Positions 12,291-28,119 of a stretch of 64,000 nt of DNA are shown one piece after another. Position 1 is the first letter of the stretch, and each line of letters starts with the position of its first letter. The translations under genes and the position numbers were made by a program. Source of the stretch: Topomyia yanbarensis (Eukaryota > Arthropoda > Insecta > Diptera > Culicidae). The notes below the pieces were generated by a model. That model saw only the letters and a list, made by a program, of their open reading frames with translations, searched no databases and was not told the DNA's origin. The DNA is taken from NCBI RefSeq assembly GCF_030247195.1, contig NC_080672.1, positions 96,234,113 to 96,298,112 of the forward strand, in the 5' to 3' direction.

Positions 12291-12846
12291 GACCCGTCTC
12301 ATCCATCTTTCCGAAAATCTTCTAAGTCTTTTGCATTCAAAAGGACTTAGAATATTTTTTGCAAAAACCGTGTTAATTGCGAAATCTGCGCAAAAAAAAC
12401 TTCCAAAAATATTCTAAGTCTTTTGCTGAGAGTTTTTTTTTGCGCGGATTTTCGAATTGACGCGGTTTTTACGCGGATTTTCCAATGAACGCGGTTTTTT
12501 ACGCGGATTTTCCAATTAACGCGGTTTTACGCGGATTTTTCAATCAACGCGTTTTTTTACGCGGTTTTTTACGCGTACCGTACCGCGTATCCCACGCGTA
12601 AAAAAACCTGGGTGTATTGTGATTTTTCACAGATTCGGAAACATATCACAGATTTTTTTTCCTGTTTCAGTTATTACAGATGGCAAAAAGATATTTTTGA
12701 CCGATTTCAATGTGACATCCCTGTTGTTTGTTAGTGGTTGCATGCGTAACCTGCATGATAGCGATCTGTGCTTTCTTTGCGCAAAGACGAAAACTTTCTT
12801 AGCAGCAAATTTACGCGGATCGATGGAAAGCACAACGAAAGTTTAT

Positions 12847-15306
12847 TATTTACGTTCGATCAATTCATTGATTCATTTCCACTTAACGTGATTCATTTCC
12901 CTCAGCCTATCCTATTTTGATTCTGCTAACAGGTACATACTAGAAAGCCTATTTATGAATGAATACACTGCGAAAAGCCGTTGCATATATAAAATCTAAG
13001 TCCATATATAAAATTGTTTACGATTCTTGTATATTTATAGTTTCGATATATGATTGAAGCCACTGCATTCGCTACATTTGTATGCGTACTTGAGGAAAGG
13101 TACAATAATAGCAAAATATAACTAAAAGATCTTATGCTATAAAAATTTAGTTCCAGATATTAGTTCGGTCACGGTTTTCTGTCTTTTTTCTCAAATAAGT
13201 ATAATCGGTTGATTTATTATTACTCTAAATGTACTAAGAAAATAAATATTTTACATTAAGTAGTGTAGTCCTACGTTTACAGTTCGTGCAACCCCATAGG
13301 GCTGTCCCTTGTAGTTTTTTTTTGGGACGAGATTATCGTACCGAAGAAAGAATGCGTCGAACATGTTGAGAAGCGTATGGGAACGAGATTACGAAAACTG
13401 AAGATAGAAAACAAAGGTATCGGCAGGAAAGGAAAGGGAAAATTGACGGACAAATCAATCGGCTGCTAATAAAATGTTATGGGCTGGCGATTCGGAGAAA
13501 CTAAAATTCTGTAGAACATACGCGAAATGCAATCTGGGCTTCCCTCGAACAATGCTCGTCATCGAACGAAAATCCCCAACACTCAAATCCTCTACAAAAT
13601 GCGATTATACACATTCCGCAGAGATACCAGTCCAAATGAAATTTCAATTCCAAGCCGATGATAAACTTACACTTTTCTCTTCCGCTGCTAGATACGAACA
13701 AATATGATTCGAAGAAACAGCTGTCAAGAGAGGACACTTTCAGAAGTTGCACCAGGTAATTCATAAACTGGAAACCATTAGAGTGTCAATATATACAAAC
13801 ATGTCACAAATTGTTCCCAAAATTTTCCCCCTAAAACCAAATCGACTAATGAGAATCTTAAACTGAAACACTGCGCCTAAATTGACACACAGCAGCTTCA
13901 ACGCATTTAATTGAATTTCTCCCGCCAAATGTTGGCGAGCATCCGAAATGCCTATTTTAATCCACTGCAAAAGTTATAATAAATTTATATCAAACTTCAA
14001 TTCCTATCATATATCCCGCAGATCCGTTCGTCGCTGACTGTCAACACTATTCGAGATACCTCTCTGTGTAGGTACTAAACTTCGCTCCAAACACATGCCG
14101 TTTGTGTACAGCGCGGGCCAAAGTTCGACCGCATTCCGTTGACGACGCGGGGCCAAGTGTTTGAATGCTGGTTGTACAATACCGAAACATCCGTCGGTCC
14201 GCGCTCTTGCTGCGGGATATCGTCACCGGGTGGGGCCTGTTCGGTCCGGTCCGTTTAGCATCCTGTGGCTGCTGCGGATCGGTACACTCTGTACCAGCTG
14301 TTTCACGTGTCGTTGTCGTCTGTTGAATGTTGCTCGGTTAGCAAATGAACTTGTTGGAACTTCTGATCCTCGGTCTGATGACTTTCACACCGCCCCCCCC
14401 CCCCATCTGATCCGTGCTAGGGCATGCCAGCATAGCTCAAACTTTTGTTAGTGCGATTGATTTCGACATATTCCAATTCCGCTGGCTGGCTGATGTGTTG
14501 TTCAACTGAGCCGGTCAGTTTACCAATTGAAGGGAGGTTCGCCGGTGGTGAAAATGTCGGGGAAAAGCTTTATGATGTGGTAGGCTGTGTCTCTGGCAAA
14601 TAGAATTTTGCCTAAAGCTTGTCATTTTAGGAACAATAGTTCTGCGAAATCAAAGTAGGTACTTCACTGCTTCCAGGCCAACGCAGCCGTGTGGTATTTT
14701 GTGCCGCTCTTGTAGTGGAGACGCCCAGTAGTTTGTGCCATTCTGCCATAATTAATTGCCGCCAGCATCATTTCCAGCTAGGCTTCCGTTTCATTCATTA
14801 TTGAAAGACCCAACCCGAACATTTCGGCATAACAAATAATTGCTGCTCCGAATTTAAAATTCGATTTAATCAGAAACGAACCGCATCGGAAACTCGCTCA
14901 TTTCGGCAACGGTCGGTTGATTTAGCGTGGGAAGTGATGCGGTCTGTTCATTGTTGATCCCTAACTAGCTGCCCGTAGGCTGTCTCTGAAGATTGAGCAC
15001 GAAAGTTTTGCAACACAGTAAATTCAATTCTGAAGTATTTATCGGATAAAAATCAAATTTGTTAGGAATTTCCAAACATACATTTAACACAGCTTCCCGA
15101 TAACAAAAAAACAAAACTGAAAGATTTGAAATCCATATCTCGCGTTGTTACTTGTTATAATTTTTTGTTATTTTAACTACTGGCGGGCGAGACCAAATTC
15201 ATAACACCGCTTACTAAGAAACTTTCATTCTGTAATAATTGTGTTATTACTTTCTGGTTGGATTATTGGATGTGGGTTAATACAATTTTCGACACTTTCG
15301 TTTCAC
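12847..15306. other. Single-copy-looking spacer, no gene recognised
   Basis: This stretch lies outside the duplicated arms. It has no transposon protein match. Positions about 14000-14450 are conspicuously GC-richer than the surroundings, with a C14-like run at 14390-14404. The 96-residue frame at 14161-14451 has no recognisable domain. The GC-rich block could be a host promoter or 5' exon, but I see no convincing coding sequence or splice sites. Confidence 0.4.
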
Positions 15307-18110
15307 GCTATTCACACTTACTTACTTTTATTCCTGCGCACCCCTGGTAGTGCAAAGGGCCGTTGTGAAAGATCGCCATCCTGGGCGATTGCCCGCCATC
15401 ATCGCCTTGACCTGCTGCCAGGTCAAACTTTCGTCGACTTCTTTTATTTCCTTGTTGAGGCTGCGCCGCGATGAGCCTCTGGGTCTGCCTCTGCAGCGAT
15501 GTCCTGCTGGGTTCCAGTCTAACGCTTGCTTGCAGATTTCGTTTTCGCCCCTGCGCAGTGTGTGGCCGACCCACCTCCACTTTCGTTCCCGAATTTCTGT
15601 TGCTATCGGCTTCTGATGACATCGACGATGGAGCTCAGCATTAGAGATCCAGTTGTGAGGCCACCATGCACGAATTATGTACCGCAGGCATCTTTTGATG
15701 AAAACCTGCAGCCGGTGCGTGTTCTCCACCGATACGCACCAGGTTTCACTGGCATATAGTAGTACAGATTTCACGTTCGAGCTGAATATTCGGGTTTTGG
15801 TGCGTCGACTAATCTGATTGTTTTTCCAGATAGTTCTTAAACTCGCAAAAGCAGCCCTCGCCTTCTTGATCCGTGCTCCTATGTCAATCTTGGTGCCTCC
15901 ATCAGACGCCATTTGGCTACCAAGATATTGGAAGCTTTCGACATTCTCCACTGCTTGCCCAGCTACCGTAAAGCTGGAGCGGTTAACCGTGTTTATATCC
16001 AACGATTTGGTCTTGTTGACGTTGATTTTGAGACCTACCGCTGAGGAGCGATCGGCAAGATCATCAAGCTTACTCTGCATGTCAGAGCGCCGTTGTGCTA
16101 GGAGAGCAACGTCATCAGCCAATTCGAAGTCATTCAGATGCTCCATAGTAATAGGTTGCCACAGCAACCCACGATTTGGTTCACGGTCAATCGCTCCTAC
16201 CAGGATCTCGTCGATTACGATGAGGAACAGTAGCGGTGATAGAATACATCCTTACCTAACTCCAGCCACGAGGATAGGGTCAGACAAGACACCATCGTGC
16301 AATATTCTGCACGAAAATGCCTCGTACTGTGCTTCAATTAGACCGATGATTTTCTCAGGGACTCCTGAGATTACGTCTCAGGGCTCATATTTTCGTGATT
16401 GAGACGGTCGAATGCTTTCTCTAAGTAGAGAGACTCTTGGAATTCATTGACTTGCTCCAGGATGATACGGAGCCTGACAATATGGTCCGCACAGGATCGT
16501 CCAACACAGAATCCTGCCTGCTGCCGTCAGTGAGTTGCGTCAATCTTCTCCTGTATCCGGTTCAGGATCACTTTGCAGAGAACTTTGAGAACGATACACA
16601 GTAACATGATTCCCCGCCAATTATCGCATACAGTCAGGTAACTCTTTTTGGGTACCTTCACTAAGACGCCTTGCATCCAGTTGGCCGGAAAAATCGTGGT
16701 GTCCTAGATATTGTAGAATAATTGATGCAACAGTTGTGCAGATACTACGGGGTCAGCTTTGAGCATCTCACTTCAAAAAGGTTTTCAAAGTGTTCGAACC
16801 AGCGTTTCAGCTGGTCAGCGTGGTCGGTTAACAACTGTCCAGACGTGTCTTTCACGGGCATCGTAGCATTAATCTTTGTCCCACTAAGGCGGCGTGAGAT
16901 ATCGTAGAGGAGACGGATGTCGCCAGTGTTTGCGGCTTTCTCACCTTCGTCGGCTAGGGAGTCTGCCCACGCTCTTTTTTCCCGTCTACTTCCTTTTCTA
17001 GAACCGAATAGCGCTGACGGGCTGCGGCTTTGGCTTCTCGTGTTTTAGCTCGCTCAAGCGCGGCTTTGGCGACTCTTCGTTCCTCTAGCTTCTTCCAGGT
17101 TTCATCTGTGATCCACTGTTTTCTCTGGGTATGTATCTCACCCAGATTATTCTCGCCGGTGGCGATGAAGGCGTTCTTGATGGCGGTCTATTGATCTTAT
17201 GGTTCTACAGCTCCTCGACGAACGACCTTCTTACCGCAGCATCTTCCAGACGACGTGTGTTAAACCGACGCCCGATCTTCTCCTCCTGTAGATGAATCCT
17301 TGTAATATGCAGCCGGATCTCGCCGATTAGGAGATGGTGGTCGGACGTTATTTCGGCGCTACGCTTGTTACGCACATCAAGGAGGCTCCTTTTCCATTTT
17401 CGGCTGATGCAAACGTGGTCGATTTGATTGGCTTTGTGAAGCCATCACGGGAAACCCATGTCACTTTATGTACTGGCCGATGGGGGAAGAGCGATCCCCC
17501 GATCACCATGTCATTGTTGCCACAAAACTCTGCAAGCAGCAATCCGTTTTCGCTCATTTCTCCGAGGCCATGACGTCCCATGACGTGCTCATAGTCCGAG
17601 TTATCGGAGCCCACCTTCGCGTTGAAGTCGCCCATGTAAATCTTGATATCACTTTGCGGAATTTTATCCACGACAGCATTCAGTTGACTGTGAAAGTGTT
17701 CTGAATCTGGCAACGATTATTCTCTCATTAATAGGCTCCCACTTCATTAGTGCAGTGTAGGCGTGCACACCGAGCAGGAAGCCAACTTCACGGTGACGAG
17801 GAGCGTGTTCACCTCGTAGACCAGAGTAGAGAACAATTTGACCCGGCGGCAATCTGTGTTCTCCAAAGTTCGGCCAACGGACTTCGCTCAGTCCTAGGAT
17901 CTCAAGCTTCATGCGGCATGCCTCATTGGCAATCAGTTTGAAATCTTTCTTTTTCGGTTTCTAGAACGGTTTTTGAATTTCGGGAACAGTAGGTGGTTAG
18001 CCTAAGGTTCCCTATCACACCGTGATGAGGCTGCCATCTTGGATAAAGCTCCGGGGAGAGCATTTCATGTTCAGCCGCTGGATACCGGAACAGACGCTGT
18101 TTGTGCACAG
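15307..18110 (-). pseudogene. RTE-clade LINE, near full length, frame-broken
   Basis: Minus strand, read 18110 to 15307. An endonuclease (EEP) region contains LEILGLSEVRWP (about 17910-17875), IYMGDFNAKVG (about 17645-17610) and GRHGLGEMSENG. The reverse transcriptase is legible in pieces: FDRLNHE near 16410, LLFLIVIDEILVGA near 16240-16195 and the catalytic box as LADD (about 16115). Then comes the C-terminal part in one 279-residue frame (15328-16167): LKINVNKTKS, YLGSQMASDGG, VLLYASETW and WRWVGHTLRRGENEICKQAL. This order and the GHTLRR ending match SR2/RTE-type elements. The 3' end carries a short TTAC-type simple repeat (15316-15328), as in RTE tails. Several frameshifts and stops make it inactive. 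Confidence 0.85.
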
Positions 18111-18480
18111 TTTTGCTTAGAGTCCCTCGCTAGCACTCGGACGATGATCAGCCTAACATGAGGAACAGACGCTGCTGTGGGCCGCTCCTAGTCTGGAGAA
18201 CAGACGCTCGTTCAGGTTTGTAGATGCAACCCCCCCCCCCCTTTCCCTGTCGGCGTATGACCAAAGTTCCCACCGGGGTTGGTTACCCGATCTTCTCTAA
18301 GGTTGCTCATACCTAAGCTGACCAACTCTGACGAATTTCGCTTCGTCGCGGTATGATGTACGGATTTTTTCATCAGAGTTGGTCAGCTTACTCATACCCC
18401 AGCCGGCTCCGGAGGCCGGAGGTAGGGGTAGGAGTTGCAGGGCAGAGGCTAAGGACCACTAGGTCTGTAATCGCGTTACC
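18111..18480 (-). repeat. Probable 5' leader of the RTE LINE, with inverted repeat
   Basis: The stretch lies directly upstream of the LINE endonuclease. AAGCTGACCAACTCTGACGA (18315-18334) is inverted at 18370-18389 with one mismatch, which would form a stem with a ~35-nt loop. An 11-C run lies at 18230-18241. The 5' boundary of the LINE is not certain. Confidence 0.45.
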
Positions 18481-20229
18481 CGCCATTTACCAGTACGAAG
18501 AAGTATCTTATCTATGTATCCACCCGGGAAGTAAAGATTAATGGTGAAGTCTCCAACAGGGGCCTTAATTTCGAAGTGTTGGGTTTGCTCCTTCAAGAAC
18601 TCTTTGCTTCGGCCAGTGAAAATTCTGGTTCGCAAGCAATTGCGTTCAGGAAAAATCAAGGTGTATATGAAAACAACTTATTTTCCATCAGCCTCATTTC
18701 GAACCTTTCGCCGAATATTCTGTTCCAAACTGTGACCTTTTGGACCTGTTCGCCTTTTTGTGCCGCGAAGCATGAACTGCCGTCGTTGCAAACAAATGGG
18801 TCTACAGCGACTTATTGTAGAAACAAGGCAAACTGTGGGAAATGCGGAGAGAGTCGTGAAAAATTTTCCTAGTGTGGAGAGACTCCGCATTATGTGGGGA
18901 CAAAATGAAATATTCTTTTAAGGAACGGTCCGATAAGAAATGCAAAAGAGCGTAAGGCCACCGACAACGACTAATTTCTACGCTTTCTTGTACACTAAAG
19001 AACGAGAATCTGACCATCCCATTAGGGGAACATCTTCTATCAGTTTTCTCTCCTAAGCTTCTTTGTGAAGGCCTGAGAGTGTCCCTTGAAGGGTGCTGTT
19101 ACAAAACCGAAGTAAGTGGTTCCTGGTCTCGGTAATCTTAGAAACTAGCAGGAATTTCCACATGGGACATTAAAAACCCCAAGTGTCCATATATTTCAGA
19201 CCCCCTAAATTTTCCCCCAAGTTTTACACAATGCATTTGCACTATGATTAAAGGTCAACGAAACGAGTACCCGACGCGAACAACCGTGAACAGTCTCCTA
19301 CTTCGTGGTGGGCGGAGATCGCTTAGAATTGAACGCGAAAGGGACTTTTGGACGTCGGATCGCCCGAATTTTTCCCAATATACCCAACGGTACAAATGAA
19401 AATAAAAAACGTAATGGAAGCTGAAAACCGCGATTATTGGCACCGGTCCGTCGACGGATTAACGGACGGATCATCAGAGAAACAATGTTTCGTCTGGTGG
19501 CTAGGGCCTACGTTGTGTATTCGATTCATCCTGTGATTGGAATACACGGAACGCATTTCGTCATATGCTGACAGCTATGCATCGCTTTTATGCTGCCAAC
19601 ATTCTCCCCACAAAACTGATAGTTTTATGTGTACCTATCAACGACCATGCCCACATCGTTACAGTTACAGGAGGCTCTCTGTTTGATGGAGCATGGAACG
19701 CACTATTTGTATTTCCTGGAGAAAACATGGGGGTTTTTTGAGTACTTTATCTGAAAAATCATAGCAAATTACCTTAGTTTGAGCGCTTTCGTAGTGTTCC
19801 ATTCTGGGTAATGAGAAGGCGGACACTTGGATTAGAATGATAATGAGAAGATGCACATTTAGGCATTAGAAGGTGATATTTATGAAAGATCGCGTAGCTT
19901 CAACAAGTTTTTAAATATTCCTTTTCAGACGACGCTCGAAAATTGACACATTTCGTGGAGCGATGGAAGTTCAGGAAGCTTAAAGGTATCAACAAACCTT
20001 GTTCCAAGAGAATGGATGAGGACAGGCATTGTAATTCTCTCTCACTCACGTAAGAAGAAGCTTATCCGATGTCCAACTTTTCCGAGATAAGATGAGTCGC
20101 AAAATTCTCCGTCTCCACAAAAAGCGTGAGAATGATTTTCCGGATAAAATTTATTTGACTTTTTCCTTCTCACCGGAAAAGGTGATAAAATTTTAATTTC
20201 GTGGAAATCAAGTAAAACATCAAAAAATA
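18481..20229. other. Spacer up to the gap, nothing recognised
   Basis: Short frames on both strands show no recognisable domain. There are no strong terminal repeats or tRNA boxes. The stretch ends at the assembly gap. Confidence 0.4.
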
Positions 20230-20729
20230 NNNNNNNNNNNNNNNNNNNNNNNNNNNNNNNNNNNNNNNNNNNNNNNNNNNNNNNNNNNNNNNNNNNNNNN
20301 NNNNNNNNNNNNNNNNNNNNNNNNNNNNNNNNNNNNNNNNNNNNNNNNNNNNNNNNNNNNNNNNNNNNNNNNNNNNNNNNNNNNNNNNNNNNNNNNNNNN
20401 NNNNNNNNNNNNNNNNNNNNNNNNNNNNNNNNNNNNNNNNNNNNNNNNNNNNNNNNNNNNNNNNNNNNNNNNNNNNNNNNNNNNNNNNNNNNNNNNNNNN
20501 NNNNNNNNNNNNNNNNNNNNNNNNNNNNNNNNNNNNNNNNNNNNNNNNNNNNNNNNNNNNNNNNNNNNNNNNNNNNNNNNNNNNNNNNNNNNNNNNNNNN
20601 NNNNNNNNNNNNNNNNNNNNNNNNNNNNNNNNNNNNNNNNNNNNNNNNNNNNNNNNNNNNNNNNNNNNNNNNNNNNNNNNNNNNNNNNNNNNNNNNNNNN
20701 NNNNNNNNNNNNNNNNNNNNNNNNNNNNN
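20230..20729. other. Assembly gap, exactly 500 N
   Basis: The run of N is exactly 500 long, which suggests a fixed-size scaffolding gap rather than a measured one. The sequence to its right starts in mid-homology with 11634, in the centre of the foldback element. Confidence 0.99.
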
Positions 20730-22660
<1,931 letters not shown>

Positions 22661-22675
22661 TTTAATGTTTGAACA

Positions 22676-22821
22676 GACAAGCTCAGTCGCGTGTTGGACG
22701 GAACTGGGTAGCGTACCTCCCCACCCAGTGTAACGGACTTCTCACTCAGCTACACTGGCTGTGAAAACACACAGCGCATTGGTCTGCTCCGCCTGCCGTC
22801 CAACAGGCAACTGAGCTTGTC
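22676..22821. mobile_element. 146-bp MITE, right-arm copy
   Basis: Mirror copy of 9331-9476 with the same GACAAGCTCAGT inverted ends. Confidence 0.65.
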
Positions 22822-23569
22822 CAGCCAAATTCGTTCTTTAAATAGTCGATGATGACGTTCTTCATGGAGGCGTAGCGCGCTACGTACACAAATATATCGT
22901 GCCGGACTTGGGAAGCGCTATCTTCTGTGTGTAAATGCGCGATATTTTGACTAGGTTGCACATTATTTAAATTTTTAATGCCATGAGATGGCTGAATTAT
23001 ATGCGTTTAAAATTGAACCACTTTTCGGTACATACCATTTTTGTAGAATTTGCAAAGTGTACCCCCATATCGAAAATAAAGACGTAGTCCTACGTCAAAT
23101 GAAGCCATTCACAGACGCTAACATATACATAAACCGTCTAGAATGGACCGGTGAATTCTTTAAACAATGATTTTTCCATAGACAAGCGCCATCGTGGTGC
23201 GCCGCTCTTAGTATCTCAGAAACGGCCAGAGATGGGTACCATTCGGTTCGCAGGAATATGCCTCCTTGGCATGATTTTCACCAAATCCTTTCTGTGGCGT
23301 ATTCTCAGATACATATAAACGTTGTTTGTTCAATAGTAGTTCCGTATGCTTTGAGTTTTATAGCTAAGTGGGAGGAAAAATGATCTTCGGCCCGCATAGT
23401 CGCCACAAGAACACCGTTAGAAATACCCGGGAAAAAGTTTCTCCTAGTATCAGGCGTAACGAATACACGACTCTATTTTGCGACTTGCATTTTGCAATTA
23501 GATCAGGAGGGGTATGCGGTGATATGTCATGTAGTCCTACTTCGATATAGTCATTTCCAATAATCACTG

Positions 23570-24259
23570 GAAGTATATGTTGGCTTGCAGAACCGTTCGC
23601 GATAGGGAACGCTTGGGCAGTAGTATTACGATCGACGGCGACGAGTTCGAGGTGGCTGACGAGTTCATCTATCTAGGCTCATTGGTGACTGCGGACATTA
23701 ACACCAGCCGGGAGATCAGAAGGCGTATTATCTCTGGAAGTCGTGCTTACTATGGGCTCCACAAAACTTTGAGATCCAGGAAGCTTCACCACCGCACGAA
23801 ATGCGCCATGTACAACACACTGATTAGACCGGTGGTTCTCTACGGGCACGAAACACGTGGACAATGCTCGAGGAGGATCTGCAAGCACTCGAAGTCTTCG
23901 AAAGAAGGGTGCTGAGAACGATCTTCGGTGGTGTGCAGGAGGATGGCGGGTGAAGGAGAAGGATGAACCACGAACTTGCGCGACTCTATGGTGAGCCAAG
24001 TATCCGGAAAGTAGCTCAAGCTGGAAGGGTACGGTGGGCGGGGCATGTTGTGAGGATGCCGGACAACAACCCCACCAAGTTGGTTTTCACCTCCAACCCG
24101 GCAGGTACAAGACAGAGAGAAGCGCAGCGTTGTCGGTGGCTGGACCAAGTGGAGCAGAACTTGGCGAGTATCGGGCACCTGTTGGAGGTTGGAGACAAGC
24201 AGCAACTGACCGAGTGACGTAGGGGAATATTGTGGAACAGATTAAATTATGATAATCAG
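23570..24259 (+). pseudogene. RTE-like LINE C-terminal fragment, right-arm copy
   Basis: Plus-strand translations 23577-23915 and 23963-24217 are identical to the left-arm minus-strand fragment (YLGSLVTADI, RAYYGLHKTL, RVRWAGHVVRMPDN). The frameshift is in the same position, so the element was already dead when the arms separated. Confidence 0.75.
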
Positions 24260-24608
24260 TAAATATATATCTGCTCTTCCGTGTACTCGGGGGACTGAGT
24301 CTTCTTCTGACAGATCTTGAGGGTTCGGTGAATCATGCTATGGGAGCCGTGATATTTTCGTCCGGCGTCACGCAAACTCGTTCAGTCCTTGTTGATGAAC
24401 AACTTTCTCAACGCTTTCTTCTTTTTCTTATTCTTCGTCTATGGGCCTTCCGCTCCGCGCTCAGGGTTGCCAGGATCCGGTAAACTGTACTCACGGGCAC
24501 GTTTTCGTCTCAAAAGTGGTCTACCGTAAACTTTTTTCCACGATGACCACGATGCGTTTCGTAAAACCGTACAACACGCTCGCGAAGTGCTTGCTGTTTC
24601 GACGCCAT
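24260..24608 (-). pseudogene. Tc1/mariner N-terminal fragment, right-arm copy
   Basis: Mirror of 7544-7892. One visible difference lies after MASKQ, where the left arm reads CAGCTAGCACTT and this arm reads the equivalent of CAGCAAGCACTT. It has the same early stop and the same junction with the LINE tail. Confidence 0.65.
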
Positions 24609-24789
24609 CTTTGACAGAACTGACAGCACCCGAGCGAAAAGAATTATGCCACTCATTTCTAGGGAGTCCAGAGAGCAATTCTCTTAGAGAGAAAAAAAAA
24701 TTACGCTCTTTACTTTAATTAGAACAAGGTATTGCAATCATTCTAATTTTTCATTGAACAACCTTTATTTTGTTTCATTAAACGATCCA

Positions 24790-24872
24790 GTTGGAAACTA
24801 ACTCAGGGATGTGATGGTCATTTTCATAAATTCTACAAATATGATCATCACATCCCATAGTTGGTTTCCAAC
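24790..24872. other. 83-nt hairpin, right-arm copy
   Basis: Reverse complement of 7280-7362 with the same stem and loop. Confidence 0.5.
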
Positions 24873-27800
24873 CGACATCTTCTTGCACCAGTTCTGTTAT
24901 AAGTGCCTCTTCGTTGCATACTACCAAGGGTTCCCGAGCGATCTTAAGATAATAGTAAAAACTTCAAATATTTTTAAAATTTGCTCAAACTTTTTCGGAA
25001 AGTTATTTCCTCGCGTCATTTTATTATGTGCATCACTTACGGAATCAAATTTTTTCTGAACCAAAAAGATAAAACTTATCCGATTGTTCAAGATTCAACG
25101 GCTTGACCTTTCAATCCAATTAACCATGCCTTTACTCATCTGGAATCCTTTCTCATTTTCTCCCGAAAACCTCTACGAACAAGTTCGAGCAAAAAAATAT
25201 TGTGTTACATCAGAAAGCAGGAAATTATGCTTCAACAACTTACCCAAATCCCCGGCGGCGCGAGGCGGTGGTTTTTCCTCGTTATTCTGTTATAAAAAGA
25301 GATGCAAAACTTTTACCTCGGCAGGGGTAAAAAATGCGGATCTCTGTTTCACTCCAATCAGCATCAGCAGAAATCTTGTAAATCCCCACCGCACAAACAG
25401 GAAGAAAAGCAAAGGGTCACGGAAACTTTCGGAAGGGTTCCCGGTCGTCCCGCAGCGCTAATCAAAGCAACATAAACAACAAGCGGAAAAAAGAGAACAA
25501 AATCCCCCATCGCTCATTTAACTCATTGGGGCGGCAGTTTTTTTTTTGTTCCTATCGTGAAATCAGGAGCCCTCCTCCGCTATGGAAAATTTCTCGGTCA
25601 TCTTTCATATTCGAGGAAAAAGGATTAGGTTTCTCGGAGGGTTACCCCGCTCTTTTATGGAGTGTTAGAAGGATCAGCAAAAGCAGAACCATTAAGTGTT
25701 TTCTTGCTTGTTTCGAAGTTGAGCAAATTGTTTGCTACTTTATAAATTAAGACATAATGAAACTGTTGCTGGCAGAATTAGAGCCATGATTAGGGTTTAT
25801 TTTATTTCTGCTTTGCTGAGATATTTCTTGTCGTGTACCTCTACACGTTGCACTAATTATTATTCTTCTTTCTTTTCTTTCAGGTAATCTCAACTCTGTT
25901 CAACCACGATACAAAAGACTCTTTGTGATTTGGCCAACAATGGTATGATTTAAAATATCGGCAAATTTTTGCAGAATCAGTTTATTGAAATTGGGTCTAC
26001 GAAATAATGAAAACAAGGAACTGAAGCCGAAGCGAAGTCGAACTTTTTGTCCTCTGTGATGAATCCAACGCATCACCTATCAGATGGTTCCTTAGGTCCG
26101 GGTAATTTTATACGAGGTTGTCGAAAGCAATACTATTGTTTTTTGATCTTGTTATAAGTATTTACTAAAACTCACAAACAAATATATATAGATTTCTACA
26201 CCGTCTTTATTTTATGAAGACACTGTATTCGGCTGATCTATTTTATTCGATTTTCACGCTGTTTTTAAACGGTATATAAGCTATTCATTTCGCGAGCTTT
26301 TAAATACGCGAAAAAGATGTACAACGATTCTTATACGATTTCATAGGTACGCGGTACATATCCCCCGCATAAAAAAGACTCTACTGTAAATTAAACGATA
26401 AATTATCCAATTGAGGTATCTCTATCAGCCTTAATAATGGTAGGCGTCTACCTTTAATTGCGAACAATGGTCTCTACTATAACCGGACGAAGCATATCGA
26501 GCGTTATTAAAATTTCAATTTATATTAAAGCACTCTTGGATTATGGAAATATAACCAGAGATAATTCATTAAATACAATCAGTTCAACGAAGCACAATGC
26601 ATTAACCTTTCATTGAGGTGAATTTGAGCCAGGAGGTTATTTTCTTTCGATTAAAGTTTGTAGCCTGGGTTTTGATTTTTTTACTGAATTATTTTAGGAT
26701 GATTGTATACCTCAAATGTTTATCCAAAATTTTTCTAACTCCAAGTGACGGTAAACCACAGAACTCTGCGAATTATAATTATCTCACTGTGACCGGGGCA
26801 CCACCGAATATAATATAATCAACTTTCGTCAATTAGGTTATAATATGATTCTCATTTGCACTCTCCTCGATGAGCGAGCGGATTTAACTTACGAGTTTCT
26901 ACTACTAGTTCAGAATTTCAACATGAAAATTGCTAAAATATTCTTAAAGTCTTTTTTGAGACTACCGAAACTTTCTAAATCGCAATATTTTTCCTTATGG
27001 ACAAAACACGGCTGAAAACAAGGTTCGATTTCAATGTGTCATAAGCAAACGTAACTTTTTCTGTCTTGAAATATCGGAACCAAAAGTTGTTTAGGTGTGT
27101 TCACAAGTATTGCTTCCAACTTAGGACTGAAGAGTGTCTGGTACTTTAGTCAACTGCCAGGTTCTGATGAGACAAAGTCTCCTCCATTACATTCGGGATT
27201 CGGCTGGGTGTCATTCTAAAATCTAAAATCAAACGTTGTCATGTTTTTGCGTCACCGTTTTGAACGTTAATGTTTCTGTATTTTTGTGGATGGATTTCCA
27301 CCTTTTGACTACCAAACAATTCGGAATTCACTGAAATTATGCTCTATTGCTATTTAGTTTGTGTAAAATTGAAAAGATATCGGAAAACGTGAAAACTCCC
27401 ATACATGAGTCAGTCTATTTCGCTTGGAGCCGTCAATAGATAGCATCTAGCGACTCAATCCAATATCACGAGATTATTAATAGAGGTGGCTCGTGTCGGT
27501 TTGAGTCACTCGATGCTTGCATTCCAAACGAGCAACATCATGACTATATTGTTCGAACAGTGCAATAAGCGGTACATGCTGTGGCATTTCTGCAATCCGC
27601 ACATAGTTAAACTATATACAACGCGCACCCGTTTCCTTGCTGTACGCAAAGTTTATCGCACGCTGTGCGAAAATGCGATAGGTTCGAGTCGTGTATACAC
27701 AATTATTAGCAATGTGGATAGGAAAAGTAGATTGATGAGGTGGGTTTGGATTGAGTTAAACACTTGCAGGATGCGACGTGTGTGTTCTGCTTGTCAGTTT

Positions 27801-28119
27801 GCGAACTGGGATAAATCAATTTATTTTATGTTTGTGTGTGCATTCGGTTGACGGTGTTTTTTTTAAATTTTTTTTATCGTAAGGTTTCAAAAGCTTCAAA
27901 ATCCTGGCTTGGCCTATGTATTTGGCACTTTCGTGCCCAACCACTAAAACACTCCTTATTTTTTCGTCCTTCTTTCTTCCACGGAACTACTTCAAGGTAA
28001 TATTTCGTGGGGGACTCGTTGTGCCTTCGTCGTACCTCTTTCTTCTGCTCTATGTCGAAGCCTCACTTGGTCAATGATATGGCTCGAACTTTGATCTAAC
28101 TTTCGGCTATTCTCTTGCT
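24873..28119. other. Anonymous duplicated DNA, right arm
   Basis: Mirror of 4021-7270. The 121-residue plus frame at 27486-27851 is longer here than its left-arm equivalent (4296-4583) because of a few substitutions. It has no recognisable domain and contains several Cys/Trp residues (for example MRRVCSACQFANW). I would not call it a gene. Confidence 0.45.

Noticed and set aside
14161..14451. Possible coding exon in a GC-rich block
   Set aside because: GC content alone keeps the frame open; there are no recognisable motifs or defensible splice sites, and a poly-C run sits inside.
27486..27851. 121-residue frame with Cys/Trp residues
   Set aside because: The left-arm equivalent is shorter and altered, and no zinc-finger spacing can be defended.
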